64,000 nucleotides of DNA from Sandaracinaceae bacterium (GTDB taxonomy: Bacteria; Myxococcota_A; Polyangia; Polyangiales; JADJQN01). Both the position numbers and the translations under genes were made by a program. A model generated the notes under the pieces. It searched no databases, was not told the DNA's origin, and saw only the letters and a program-made list of their open reading frames with translations. This document shows, one piece after another, positions 1 through 8,348 of the stretch; the stretch's first letter is position 1, and each line of letters opens with the position of its first letter. The stretch spans positions 520,322 through 584,321 of the forward strand of contig JADJQN010000004.1 in the NCBI GenBank assembly GCA_016712745.1, written 5' to 3'.

Positions 1-344
1 CAACGCAGCAGTGGCCGCGCGTTTCGACGAGTGTTTCACAGAGGCTTACGTATTTAACTCAGGTGTTGTCGAAGTTGTGTTCGCTCAATGCATGAATGGA
101 GGCGCAGCGTCGCCCATCTATCCTCCGCCCGGTCCTGCAGCGACACCCGCGCTGCCGACTGCTACGCCGCTTGGCCCGGGCGGCAAGTAGCGCTTCATTC
201 GCGTGGGCCGCATTGCTCATCCGGCGAGAAATCCCTCACAGCAGCCATTCGGCCGGGATATGCGGCGCGTTACGTCTATTGACCCACGCGTCTAGTACCT
301 TTTATCCTGCGAGCCGCTTTCAACTGTTTACGAGGAGGCTCTCC
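1..344. other. Left-edge stretch without a supported gene
   Basis: I see no convincing coding region here. An open frame runs from position 96 into the FHA gene, but its translation is Arg/Ser/Ala-rich, low in complexity and unlike the protein that follows, so I treat it as the upstream region of that gene. The last 20 bases hold a clear ribosome binding site (GAGGAGG at about 332-338). Confidence 0.6.
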
Positions 345-1355
345 GTGATCGTGTGCCCCAGGTGCAGCAAAGAGAATCAGGACCACTACAAGTTCTGTCT
401 CGGCTGTGGTGCGGAGCTTCCGCGCGACGCGGCGCATGCTCCAAAGAGTTTCACGGCCCCCACGCCGCCGGCAGGTTTCCCGGCCGCCGGATCGCAGGTC
501 GCAGCGCAAGCACCTCAAGCCGCACAAGCTCCCGCTCAAGTCCCAGCTCCGATTGCAACGGCACCGGCAGCGGCCGCATCTGCACCCGTGCAATGCCCAC
601 AGTGCAAGAATATCGTGCAACCGGGTTTCAAGTTCTGCGGCACGTGCGGATTCGCGATTAGCGCCCCGTCACTCGCACCCGCGCAAGCGACTGTGTCGGC
701 TGGTCCCCCCGCAGCAGCGCCTGCGTCTCGCGGTTCGCTTGTCCTGATACGTCCTGATGGCAGTGAAGGCGGAACATTTCCGCTCGGCGACAGCGCTACG
801 ACCGTTGGTCGTGAAGCCGGTGGCCTTTTCGAGAACGATACATACATGTCGCCCAAGCACGCGATTTTCGCGTTCAAGGATAACGCGTTGAGTGTGATCG
901 ATCAGAACAGTCTGAACGGCGTATACGTTCGCATTGATCGCGACACGCCGACCGAGCTCGTGCCGGGCGCGATCTTTCGGATCGGTCAGGAAATCTTGCG
1001 CTTCGATCCTATCGCCTCGCCTGCGCGCGGCACCGACGGCGTTGAAGTCATGGGTAGTCCGAACAACGGCCTCGTCGGTCGGCTAAGCCTCGTCATCGGA
1101 CGCGAGACGACCGGCAACGCATTTCCAGTTCCCGCAACGGGCATGCACGTGGGCCGCGAGCGCGGCGACGTAATCTTCCCGGAAGACGGCTACGTTTCAG
1201 GCTTGCATTGCCGCCTGCATTCCGACGGCGGCAAGGTCTATTTGACCGACGTGGGTAGCTCAAACGGCACATTCATTCGCGTCACCAAAGAGACGAACGT
1301 GCTCTCCGGTTCGTTCCTCTTGATGGGCCAGCAGCTCTTTCGCGCGCAGTTCTAG
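345..1355 (+). CDS. Double zinc-ribbon, double FHA-domain protein
   Basis: A 336-residue protein, probably a cytoplasmic phosphothreonine-reading adaptor. Two short zinc ribbons (CPRC...CLGCG near residues 4-24 and CPQC...CGTCG near 83-102) are joined by Ala/Pro-rich linkers. Two FHA domains follow, at about 150-200 and 265-320. Each shows the GRE start and the SxxH / SxNG core (SPKHAIF, SLNGVYV; SGLHCRL, SSNGTFI). I chose the GTG at 345 because GAGGAGG lies 7 bases upstream and the zinc ribbon starts immediately; the open frame upstream is not protein-like. FHA domains bind phosphothreonine peptides, and in myxobacteria they usually work with Ser/Thr kinases; the partner kinase is not in this window. 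The layout recalls the zinc-ribbon protein at 13174-14343. Confidence 0.85.
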   Translation: MIVCPRCSKENQDHYKFCLGCGAELPRDAAHAPKSFTAPTPPAGFPAAGSQVAAQAPQAAQAPAQVPAPIATAPAAAASAPVQCPQCKNIVQPGFKFCGTCGFAISAPSLAPAQATVSAGPPAAAPASRGSLVLIRPDGSEGGTFPLGDSATTVGREAGGLFENDTYMSPKHAIFAFKDNALSVIDQNSLNGVYVRIDRDTPTELVPGAIFRIGQEILRFDPIASPARGTDGVEVMGSPNNGLVGRLSLVIGRETTGNAFPVPATGMHVGRERGDVIFPEDGYVSGLHCRLHSDGGKVYLTDVGSSNGTFIRVTKETNVLSGSFLLMGQQLFRAQF

Positions 1356-1381
1356 TAATCGCGCCTGCGAAGCCGGCGATC

Positions 1382-1918
1382 TCACGAGAGGTGCGTGATG
1401 TACCAGTGCGTGCCCCAGTTGATGAAGACTTTCACTTCGAAGTCGGCCGTCACACCTCCGACACGGTAGTAGATGTGCGAGTGGCGCACCGCCCAATAGG
1501 GAAGGGCATTGGCTTCACTGCGAATCGCTTGCCACGTTGCGCGCGACGAAAATTGAAAGTGATCGAAGCTGGGCGTGCCGCGGCGTGTGATCTCTGCATG
1601 AAGCGCGTGGATGTCCCGGTCGAAGTGCCGAAGAAGTACGTCGTGGTAGCCGCCAGGATCGTCGATACCTTTCAGCACAAGAAAGGGTTCACGTGGAAAG
1701 AATGTGTCGTGCACGGTCTGCGGCGCATCGGCGACGATCGCGGCAAAGACTCGCCGTGCCGCAGCATCCGCGGTCGCAACGGGCGGCCGCGTGCTCGGTC
1801 GTGCAAGGTGCGCGTCATTCTCGGGCGGAATGGGGATGGACGGAGTAGCGCCGCGGCGCTGAGCCATGGCTGTGATGCTTACAAGGCACAGCGCGCAGAC
1901 AAGAAAGAATTTCGTCAC
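1382..1918 (-). CDS. Secreted protein of unknown function
   Basis: 178 residues with a Sec signal peptide (KFFLVCALCLVSITAMAQ, cleavage likely after AMA). The mature part is soluble and rich in aromatic residues and His (motifs TFFPREPFLVL, HFQFSS, WYITHL). I do not recognise the family. It starts with GTG whose last bases overlap the TGA of the upstream hydrolase gene (GTGA), so the two are translationally coupled and presumably co-expressed. Confidence 0.65.
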   Translation of the reverse strand: MTKFFLVCALCLVSITAMAQRRGATPSIPIPPENDAHLARPSTRPPVATADAAARRVFAAIVADAPQTVHDTFFPREPFLVLKGIDDPGGYHDVLLRHFDRDIHALHAEITRRGTPSFDHFQFSSRATWQAIRSEANALPYWAVRHSHIYYRVGGVTADFEVKVFINWGTHWYITHLS

Positions 1919-2790
1919 AGATTCTCTTCCATCCGTTCACGCAGAAACTTGTCGATGCGCGCCGCGACAATCACTGGCTGCTCGATCGGTGCCGCATGCG
2001 TCGCGCCTTTGATAACTAGATAGTCTGCGTTTGGAATTTTCTCGGCCATGAAGTCCGACAAACTCTGCGGCGTAAAACTATCGTGCTCGCCAGCGATAAT
2101 CAGCGTGGGGACTTGCACGGATTCAAGCAGGTCCTCTGCGGTGTGCTCGCCCGCCCGCTCGAGCATCGCAAGGAACAAGTCCGGGTCCATGCTCGCGAGA
2201 TGCTCCATATACGCGACGAAGTCGGCCTCGGAGAGCGCGAGTGCGTCGATCTCGCCGCGCAGCTTCGCGATGCGGTACGCCATGCGAGGTGGAAGGCGGC
2301 CCCAGATGGCGCGCGCCAGCCCTTTGAAGCGTTTCACCGTTTCGATCACGGCGGGCAACCACGCTTCGAGAGCATCACCACCGTGAAAAGTACGCGTCAC
2401 GCGCCCGTAGCTTCCTGAGATCAGAATCAAAGCCCTGGCTCGATTCGCGTCCGCGCGGAGCGACTCCAAACAAACTTGCGTGCCCATCGAGTGACCGACC
2501 AGAATCGCGTCAGCCATGTTGACGGCGTCCATCACGCACGCCATGTCAGCGGCGAGCGCGGGCACGTCGATGCGTCGCGGATCGCGCGGTGAACCGCTTC
2601 GACCGTGCCCACGATAGTGCCAATGCAGCACGCGATGCGTCTCGGCGAAATGGGCGTGCAGATAGTTCCACGCCCAACCATCGCAGCCGATGCCGTCGTT
2701 GAGCACCATGCTCGGGCCTTTGCCGCTCACGCCCCAAAAGAGACGCGTGCCGTCTACGCCCGTCGCAAAACCTTGGTGCTCATACTCCAT
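1915..2790 (-). CDS. Alpha/beta hydrolase
   Basis: 291 residues of the alpha/beta-hydrolase fold. The nucleophile elbow is GHSMG with Ser101; the likely acid is Asp237 in GEHDSFTP and the base His265 in GATHAAP. A WHYRGHGRSG segment near residue 57 is the usual strand-turn after the oxyanion region. There is no signal peptide, so the enzyme is cytoplasmic. The closest general class is the haloperoxidase/esterase-like hydrolases; the substrate cannot be read from sequence. It is the first gene of a two-gene operon with the secreted protein at 1382-1918. Confidence 0.85.
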   Translation of the reverse strand: MEYEHQGFATGVDGTRLFWGVSGKGPSMVLNDGIGCDGWAWNYLHAHFAETHRVLHWHYRGHGRSGSPRDPRRIDVPALAADMACVMDAVNMADAILVGHSMGTQVCLESLRADANRARALILISGSYGRVTRTFHGGDALEAWLPAVIETVKRFKGLARAIWGRLPPRMAYRIAKLRGEIDALALSEADFVAYMEHLASMDPDLFLAMLERAGEHTAEDLLESVQVPTLIIAGEHDSFTPQSLSDFMAEKIPNADYLVIKGATHAAPIEQPVIVAARIDKFLRERMEENL

Positions 2791-2902
2791 ACGAACGAAA
2801 CCAGAAAACCTAACTCACCAGCCAAACTCTACGTCGCACCCAGACCCCGCCGGGGTGGCAGGGAGGGGGCGCGGGAGGGGCGGCGGGCGGAATTTACCCA
2901 GT

Positions 2903-3121
2903 TCACTCCGAGTCGTCGTGAGCGCCTGCGACGTCTTCGCTCTCGGTTCCGTCCGGATCATTGATACCCGGAAGCTTACGGATTTCCGGGAGCGCGATGC
3001 GCACGCAGCGCTGCACGATCCACGAAAGAGAACGGTCCTGGCGATCCTTTTCCTTGTTGAGCTCTCTCAACATAGAATCAGGAAAGTAGAGGCTTTGCTT
3101 GCGTTTATCTGTTCCCGCCAT
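2903..3121 (-). CDS. Small ribbon-helix-helix-like protein (TIGR04563-like)
   Basis: 72 residues if read from the ATG at 3121, which has a GGGGGAGAG ribosome site 8-9 bases upstream; a GTG at 3139 is possible but worse. The core KRKQSLYFPDSML...DRSLSWIVQRC resembles small myxobacterial proteins of the TIGR04563 group: a beta strand followed by two helices, as in ribbon-helix-helix regulators. The tail is acidic. I infer DNA binding from the fold pattern only. A dyad lies directly upstream at 3138-3176 and could be its own operator. Confidence 0.7.
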   Translation of the reverse strand: MAGTDKRKQSLYFPDSMLRELNKEKDRQDRSLSWIVQRCVRIALPEIRKLPGINDPDGTESEDVAGAHDDSE

Positions 3122-3137
3122 GCGTGAGCTCTCCCCC

Positions 3138-3176
3138 ACACAAGTTGGACGACCGTGTCGGTCGACGCAGTTGTGT
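3138..3176. promoter_or_regulatory. Nested inverted repeat between divergent genes
   Basis: Outer arms ACACAA (3138-3143) and TTGTGT (3171-3176) flank inner arms CGACC (3150-3154) and GGTCG (3160-3164). The dyad lies in the divergent spacer between the ribbon-helix-helix-like gene and the S41 protease gene, so it could be an operator for either. Inferred from symmetry only. Confidence 0.4.
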
Positions 3177-3238
3177 GTACAACGTGGTACTACACGGCCC
3201 CGTTACCGGCTGTCAATCGTCGGCTGTAGGAGAATCGA

Positions 3239-4585
3239 ATGTCGGACATCACGTTTCGCCGCGTAGCGCAGGCGGGCCTTTTGTGCGCGGTAGCATTTGC
3301 CGGGGGCGCGGTCTTCTCGGGCAAGGCTTCCGCAGTCCCCGAACGCGCGAGCCCCTACCGAAATTTGGGCATCTTTGCTCGGGCCCTTACGCACATCGAG
3401 ACAAGCTACGTCGAGGAAGTAGACCAGGACTCGCTAATCTATGGTGCCGTGCGCGGGATGGTCGGCACGCTCGACCCACACTCTGCGTTTCTGGACCCGG
3501 AGGAGTATCGCGTCCTGACGAGTGACACAGAAGGGCGTTTTGGCGGGATCGGGGTCGAGATCGACGTCCGTGACGGCTGGCTGACAGTCACCTCGGTCTT
3601 CGATGGCGGTCCCGCGGCACGAGGCGGCCTACTTCCTGGAGATCAGTTTCTCGAGATTGAGGGGCGCGCTGGGCGCGACATGCCCATCGACGAAGCCGTG
3701 CGCCGGATGCGCGGCGAGCCAGGCACCCACGTCCATGCACGCATGCGTCGCTCAGGCGTAGCCGACGCCATCGTTGTCGATCTCGCGCGCGAGGTGGTTC
3801 GCGTACAGGCGATTGAAGCGCGGGTGCTCCCCGACCGAACCGTCTACGTGAAGCTGCGCGCATTTCAGGAGACGACCACCGACGAGCTTCGCGCAGCTCT
3901 CGATCGAGCGGTACAAGAGACGACGCGCCAGGGTGGCGTGCGCGGCATCCTGCTCGACATGCGCGACAACCCGGGGGGCCTCGTGTCCGAGGCGGTGCTC
4001 GTATGCGACGAGTTCCTTACGCGCGGCGTGATCGTGTCGACACACGGACGCGCGAATCGGCAGATCGATCAAGCCAGTGCGACGCCCGCGGGCACGCGCC
4101 CTGACTGGCCCATGGTTGTCCTCGTGAACGGCTACACGGCAAGCGCCGCTGAAATCGTTGCGGGCGCATTGCAGGATCAACATCGCGCGGTCATCGTCGG
4201 CACCCGTACTTTCGGCAAGGGCAGCGTGCAAAACGTGATCGAGCTCGCGGACGGCAGCGCACTGAAGCTTACGATTGCACGCTACTTCACGCCCAACGGC
4301 CGCACGATCCAAGCGCACGGGATTGAGCCTGACATGGTTGTCGAACAGTTCGACGCGCCGACACTACGCACGGCGCGCGACAGACGCGACGCGCTCAGTG
4401 AAGCGTCGCTTGATCGTCATCTGGTGAACGAGACGAATCCGAGCGCCGCAGCGAACGCGACCGCCGATCGCAGTGCTGCCCGCGTCGCCGCTGGGCAACC
4501 GGGCGAGCTCTTCGGCGACGACTACCAAGCACGCATCGCTCATCAAGCACTGCGCGGCGTGATCGCATCGCGCGTCACGCAATAG
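3239..4585 (+). CDS. S41 family C-terminal processing peptidase (CtpA-like)
   Basis: 448 residues. An N-terminal hydrophobic segment (residues 9-32) exports the protein or anchors it to the membrane. A PDZ domain covers about 100-180 (GRFGGIGVEI..., GDQFLEIEG). The S41 catalytic domain follows with Ser302 in GYTASAAE and Lys327 in TFGKGSVQ, the Ser/Lys dyad with the normal 25-residue spacing. The DNPGG motif of the family is present (RDNPGGLVSEA). The role is periplasmic processing or degradation of proteins after recognition of the C terminus by the PDZ domain. The ATG has GGAG 6 bases upstream. It stands alone, divergent from the small regulator gene. Confidence 0.93.
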   Translation: MSDITFRRVAQAGLLCAVAFAGGAVFSGKASAVPERASPYRNLGIFARALTHIETSYVEEVDQDSLIYGAVRGMVGTLDPHSAFLDPEEYRVLTSDTEGRFGGIGVEIDVRDGWLTVTSVFDGGPAARGGLLPGDQFLEIEGRAGRDMPIDEAVRRMRGEPGTHVHARMRRSGVADAIVVDLAREVVRVQAIEARVLPDRTVYVKLRAFQETTTDELRAALDRAVQETTRQGGVRGILLDMRDNPGGLVSEAVLVCDEFLTRGVIVSTHGRANRQIDQASATPAGTRPDWPMVVLVNGYTASAAEIVAGALQDQHRAVIVGTRTFGKGSVQNVIELADGSALKLTIARYFTPNGRTIQAHGIEPDMVVEQFDAPTLRTARDRRDALSEASLDRHLVNETNPSAAANATADRSAARVAAGQPGELFGDDYQARIAHQALRGVIASRVTQ

Positions 4586-4609
4586 CGCGCGCACGTCAGG
4601 TACCACTGC

Positions 4610-5260
4610 CTAGCGGCGCTCGATCCCGTAGAGGTATTCGGTGATGCGGGAGACTCCGGCGTCGGACATGCGCTGGCCCACGCTCTCGTCCCGCTCCGCG
4701 ACAACGCGAATGTCTGCCCATTTGCCGAACAACGATTCGATGTCTTCCGCGGTCACGGACCAAGGCGGGCCGTCAACTTTGGTTTGATCGTACGCGAAGA
4801 CGACCTCGGCTATGCGACCATCCTTCGCCAGAACGCGCTCGAAGCTCTGCACGAAAGCTGCGCGCGTTGAAGGCTCGAGTGCGACCAGCGAGCCCCGATC
4901 GTAGATACCATCGACCGGGCCGCCGAGATGCTCGGGCGTCAGTAGAAATGCGTCGCCTTCAAAAATAGTAAGCGATGGAACTTCGTGCACCGTGTAGGGG
5001 CCGCGCTTTGAGACGCGCGGAGTTTCGCCGAGCTCAGCGAAGAGTTGTTCAATCGCCAGCGTAACAATCTCGGTGCCAAATACTTCGTGGCCACGTTCTC
5101 GTAGATAGCGCAGGTCGAGCGACTTACCGCAAAGCGGAACGTAGACGCGTCGCGCGTGCTCGAGGTACGCGATGTTGTCTTGTAGAAGTACGTTGACGTT
5201 GGGGCGATGAAAACCGATCTGCCCTTTATCCCACTGCGCTTGCCAGAACTCGCGTTGCAT
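4610..5260 (-). CDS. tpm: Thiopurine S-methyltransferase family protein
   Basis: 216 residues, the usual length for the bacterial thiopurine methyltransferase (TPMT) family. The N terminus FWQAQWDKGQIGFH and the next motif VYVPLCGKSLDLRYLRERGH (SAM-binding region) are characteristic, as is YDRGSLVAL. These cytoplasmic enzymes transfer methyl from SAM to thiols or to oxyanions of Se/Te; the real substrate in this organism is unknown. It ends 19 bases from the C terminus of the next minus-strand gene and may share its transcript with mlaD/mlaF. Confidence 0.88.
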   Translation of the reverse strand: MQREFWQAQWDKGQIGFHRPNVNVLLQDNIAYLEHARRVYVPLCGKSLDLRYLRERGHEVFGTEIVTLAIEQLFAELGETPRVSKRGPYTVHEVPSLTIFEGDAFLLTPEHLGGPVDGIYDRGSLVALEPSTRAAFVQSFERVLAKDGRIAEVVFAYDQTKVDGPPWSVTAEDIESLFGKWADIRVVAERDESVGQRMSDAGVSRITEYLYGIERR

Positions 5261-5278
5261 CGGTCCCTCTAAGTGACG

Positions 5279-6421
5279 TTAAGGCGCAGGAGCGGGCGCA
5301 GGTGCCGCCGCAGCCGCAGGAGCATCCGCAGGCGCATCGACGCGCGCGGCTTCCCGCGGCTCGTCGTTGCGAATCGAATAGCGGACAAGGGCCCGCAGAA
5401 TCTCGTTGCGATCCAAGTCGCCTACCAGGCGCTTGATGTCTTCGTAGATCGACGGATCCGTGAGCAAGCCGCCAAGGGTCCCGCGGCCCGCGCGAACGTC
5501 GGCGATGATTGCGCGGATATCGCCGGAAGCTGCGTTCGCGTTGCGGATTAGCTCGTTGGCGCCGTTTTCGTAGATAAGGTCATGCACGGTACCATCGCCG
5601 GTGCGAACCGCAGCAAGCATCTGTGCAGCTTCATCGCTCGCGCTCGCGAGGTTGCGAAGCAGCGCCGCTCCCGATTGGCCGTAGATGACTTCGTGAACGG
5701 TGCCGTCGCCGTGGCTGACTTCGTCGGTCACATCGCGAATGCCGCGGGCGGTGCGCGCCAGCTCATTCGTCATCGTTTGAATGTTGCCGATTGTGCGATT
5801 GAAGTTGTTCGCGAGCTCCGGATCGGTCATGACGCGACGGAACGTACCGTTGCCCTGCGCGGTCATGTCGAGGATCTGCGCCAAACTATGCGTCGACGAA
5901 CGAATGTCGTTTTGGAAGCCCGACTCTGCGAGTACGCCGGTCACCGATCGCAGATTCTGAACGGTCGTGCGCGCGTCTTGTACGATGTCGGCGGCTTGGC
6001 TCATCAGCGCTGAGATATCGCCCGGCTCATTGGTGCGAAGGGTTGCGCCCGGTTGAAGTTGGGTGCCACGTCCGACTGTTACGTCGATCAAACGATCGCC
6101 GAGCAAGCCCTTGTTGCCAATCGTCGCGATGCTGTCGTTGCGTACGAGCGTGCGATACGCGTTGCCAATTTTGAGCTCGACGTGGATGCGGCCATCGTTA
6201 CGCAACTCGACGTCGCCCACCGTGCCCACGTCGACGCCCGCGATGCGCAGCGGGCTTCCGGGGCGCAAACCGCCGACGTTGGAAAAGACGGCGTGGTACG
6301 GAGTCTTCGCGCCGAACATGCCCTTGCGACTACCCAAGACGAAGATGAGCGCCGAGGCAATCGTGAGAGCCGCGACCACGAACACACCCACTCTAACTTG
6401 CACTGCGCGCGATCGGTCCAT
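5279..6421 (-). CDS. mlaD: MlaD-type MCE-domain lipid-transport protein
   Basis: About 380 residues. A single N-terminal membrane helix (VGVFVVAALTIASALIFVLG) is followed by an MCE domain (AVFSNVGGLRPGSPLRIAGV, GDRLIDVTVG). A long helical region then has three spaced GxGT repeats (GDGTVHEVI, GDGTVHDLI, GRGTLGGLL), and the tail is Pro/Ala-rich. The protein binds lipid in the periplasm as part of an Mla-type ABC importer. I prefer the ATG at 6421, which follows the mlaF stop by one base; a GTG at 6433 would overlap mlaF. The permease (mlaE) gene is not next to it in this window. Confidence 0.9.
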   Translation of the reverse strand: MDRSRAVQVRVGVFVVAALTIASALIFVLGSRKGMFGAKTPYHAVFSNVGGLRPGSPLRIAGVDVGTVGDVELRNDGRIHVELKIGNAYRTLVRNDSIATIGNKGLLGDRLIDVTVGRGTQLQPGATLRTNEPGDISALMSQAADIVQDARTTVQNLRSVTGVLAESGFQNDIRSSTHSLAQILDMTAQGNGTFRRVMTDPELANNFNRTIGNIQTMTNELARTARGIRDVTDEVSHGDGTVHEVIYGQSGAALLRNLASASDEAAQMLAAVRTGDGTVHDLIYENGANELIRNANAASGDIRAIIADVRAGRGTLGGLLTDPSIYEDIKRLVGDLDRNEILRALVRYSIRNDEPREAARVDAPADAPAAAAAPAPAPAP

Positions 6422-6422
6422 G

Positions 6423-7196
6423 TCAGCCTGCACTCCGTAGCAACGTCTGCGTATCTTCTTCGTGAGGGGCGTTGCCTTCGATGAAATCGCGAACCCGTGG
6501 TTCCTCTGCAGCCCGGATTTCGTCGGGAGTGCCAGTAAATATCACACTGCCCTGATGAATCATCGTGATTCGATCGCTGATCGTGAAAGCGCTGGTCATA
6601 TCGTGGGTAACAACCACCGTCGTGATGTTCAGCGTCTTCTTCAGATGCAGGATCAGCCGGTTGATTCGTGTGGTGTTGATGGGGTCGAGACCTGTGGTCG
6701 GTTCGTCATAAAGCAAGACCTCGGGCTTTACCGCGATGGCGCGGGCCAGACCGACACGCTTCTTCATGCCGCCCGATAGATCGGCTGGCCACATATGCTC
6801 AATGCCCGGCAGGCCCACGTATGAGAGTGATTCGGAGACGATTTGGTCAAGCTCCGCCTCGGTGGGCCTTCCGTGCTCGCGCAGGCCGTACGCGACGTTT
6901 TCGCGTACAGAGAGCGAGTCGAAGAGCGCGGCGCCCTGAAAGAGCATGCCGATGCGTCGACGAGTTTGCGCGAGCTCCTGGTCGCTCTTGGTCGTGACTT
7001 CCTCGCCGTCGTACTTGATCGAGCCGGCGTCAGACTTCAGAAGTCCGATGAGAAGCTTGAGCATCACGCTCTTGCCCTGACCTGATCCGCCGATGATGGT
7101 CAGCGATTCGCCGCGCACCACGTCGAGGTTTAGGTCGCGATAGACGACCTTCGGACCAAAGGCTTTTTGGACGCCGCGAAATTCGATTAGAGCCAT
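6423..7196 (-). CDS. mlaF: MlaF-type ABC transporter ATP-binding protein
   Basis: 257 residues, a complete ABC ATPase. Walker A is GGSGQGKSVMLK, the Q-loop LFQGAALFDSLSV, the signature LSGGMKKRVGLARA, Walker B VLLYDEPTTGLDP and the switch His VVVTHD. The Met-Lys-Lys after LSGG and the FQGAALFDSL wording are typical of MlaF. It powers phospholipid transport between the membranes together with MlaD (next gene) and a permease encoded elsewhere. The ATG at 7196 opens a two-gene operon. Confidence 0.93.
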   Translation of the reverse strand: MALIEFRGVQKAFGPKVVYRDLNLDVVRGESLTIIGGSGQGKSVMLKLLIGLLKSDAGSIKYDGEEVTTKSDQELAQTRRRIGMLFQGAALFDSLSVRENVAYGLREHGRPTEAELDQIVSESLSYVGLPGIEHMWPADLSGGMKKRVGLARAIAVKPEVLLYDEPTTGLDPINTTRINRLILHLKKTLNITTVVVTHDMTSAFTISDRITMIHQGSVIFTGTPDEIRAAEEPRVRDFIEGNAPHEEDTQTLLRSAG

Positions 7197-7325
7197 CGGT
7201 AATCCAAGGAAAGGCTTGTCTTCTCGTCAGGGCGTACCACATCCTGCTTACGCGTGCGCGCGCCGAGTAGTTCCGCAGAAGATCGTGAGGTTTTTCGCCG
7301 AACCAGGCTCGCAGAGGACAATAAA

Positions 7326-7853
7326 ATGTATATGAAATCAAAGCTTTTGAGCATCGCAGCAGGTCTTGTATTGGGTTACTTCGCCATCACGCCAAGTGCC
7401 ATGGCTCAAGATGACGCGTCTTACGAGCATGGTGGGCCGAGCGGGGTGCGCTTCGACCTCCACATGGATTTCGGCTATTTCGCCAACGCGGGCGTGGGTT
7501 TCCGTGCGGACATTCCAATCGTTCGGGATGGTCTGGTCCACGGCGTTCGCGATGATCTTTCGCTCAGCCTGGGCGCCGAATTCATGTGGTGGTACCGACA
7601 TGAGTACAACGGCTTCGGCGTTATCCCGATCGCCGCGCTTCAATGGAATTTCTACTTGAGCGACCGCTGGGACGTATTCCCCGAGCTTGGCGTGGCCTTC
7701 ATCTTCGGCCCGAACAACTGGAACGATCGCTATTTCCCGGGCTACGCGTTGCCCTTCGTTGGCGTGGGAGCGCGCTTCCACTTCAGCCCGCGTAACGCAT
7801 TGCTTATGCGCGTAAACTTTCCCGCCGGCTTCCAAGTGGGTATTACGTTCTGA
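7326..7853 (+). CDS. Predicted outer-membrane beta-barrel protein
   Basis: 175 residues with a Sec signal peptide (MYMKSKLLSIAAGLVLGYF... ending SAMAQ). The mature part is made of alternating aromatic/hydrophobic beta strands (GVRFDLHMDFGYFANAGVGF, VFPELGVAFIFG, ALPFVGVGARFHF) and ends GITF, fitting an 8-stranded barrel. The ATG at 7326 has AGAGGA 7 bases upstream. No specific family recognised. The lipoprotein gene that follows starts only 2 bases after its stop, so both are one operon. Confidence 0.75.
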   Translation: MYMKSKLLSIAAGLVLGYFAITPSAMAQDDASYEHGGPSGVRFDLHMDFGYFANAGVGFRADIPIVRDGLVHGVRDDLSLSLGAEFMWWYRHEYNGFGVIPIAALQWNFYLSDRWDVFPELGVAFIFGPNNWNDRYFPGYALPFVGVGARFHFSPRNALLMRVNFPAGFQVGITF

Positions 7854-7855
7854 CC

Positions 7856-8347
7856 TTGTCAGAGCTTCGTCGTGCTTCAAGTCTTTGTTTGATACTCGCT
7901 CTCTCGGCGTGCGGCGAAAGAGGCCCGACGCCGGGCGAGATTGCGGACGCGGCCGCGCCACACTTGGAGGAGTTCGAAGAGTTCGACTCGTGGGCTCGTC
8001 GCGCGAGCCTGGGCGATCCTGCTTTTCGCAGCGAGCGTGCTTTTCTCGAAGCCGCCTTCTCTCCCATACGCGGCAACAACAACGTGATCAACGCGTGGAT
8101 TGCCCGCGAAGGTCTGAGCGCGCGCACCGTCTCGTTGCGCAACAACGCCGAAGCTCCACTCGCGTTGCGCTGGTTGCCGTACACCAGCGCGTCGCTTCAC
8201 GATGTGAAGGTTGCGCTTGGCTCGTTCGCCGGCGCAGGCGGGCTTGTGCGTGACGCTGTTGTGGTCTCGCGCACCGCCGGCATCGACGATGGTTCGACGG
8301 TGCGCGTGATAGTCGCGTACTCACGCGAAGCGGCACAGCCTCACTGA
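7856..8347 (+). CDS. Predicted lipoprotein of unknown function
   Basis: 163 residues with lipobox LSAC near residue 19 (LCLILALSAC). The mature domain has no recognisable family (motifs FEEFDSWARRA, GNNNVINAWI). The TTG start at 7856 is 2 bases after the TGA of the barrel gene, which supports translational coupling; no better start lies between it and the lipobox. Likely anchored in the inner or outer membrane facing the periplasm and acting with the barrel protein. Confidence 0.65.
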   Translation: MSELRRASSLCLILALSACGERGPTPGEIADAAAPHLEEFEEFDSWARRASLGDPAFRSERAFLEAAFSPIRGNNNVINAWIAREGLSARTVSLRNNAEAPLALRWLPYTSASLHDVKVALGSFAGAGGLVRDAVVVSRTAGIDDGSTVRVIVAYSREAAQPH

Positions 8348-8348
8348 G

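Noticed and set aside
96..344. N-terminal extension of the FHA protein
   Set aside because: Low-complexity Arg/Ser/Ala translation, and a good ribosome site precedes the GTG at 345.
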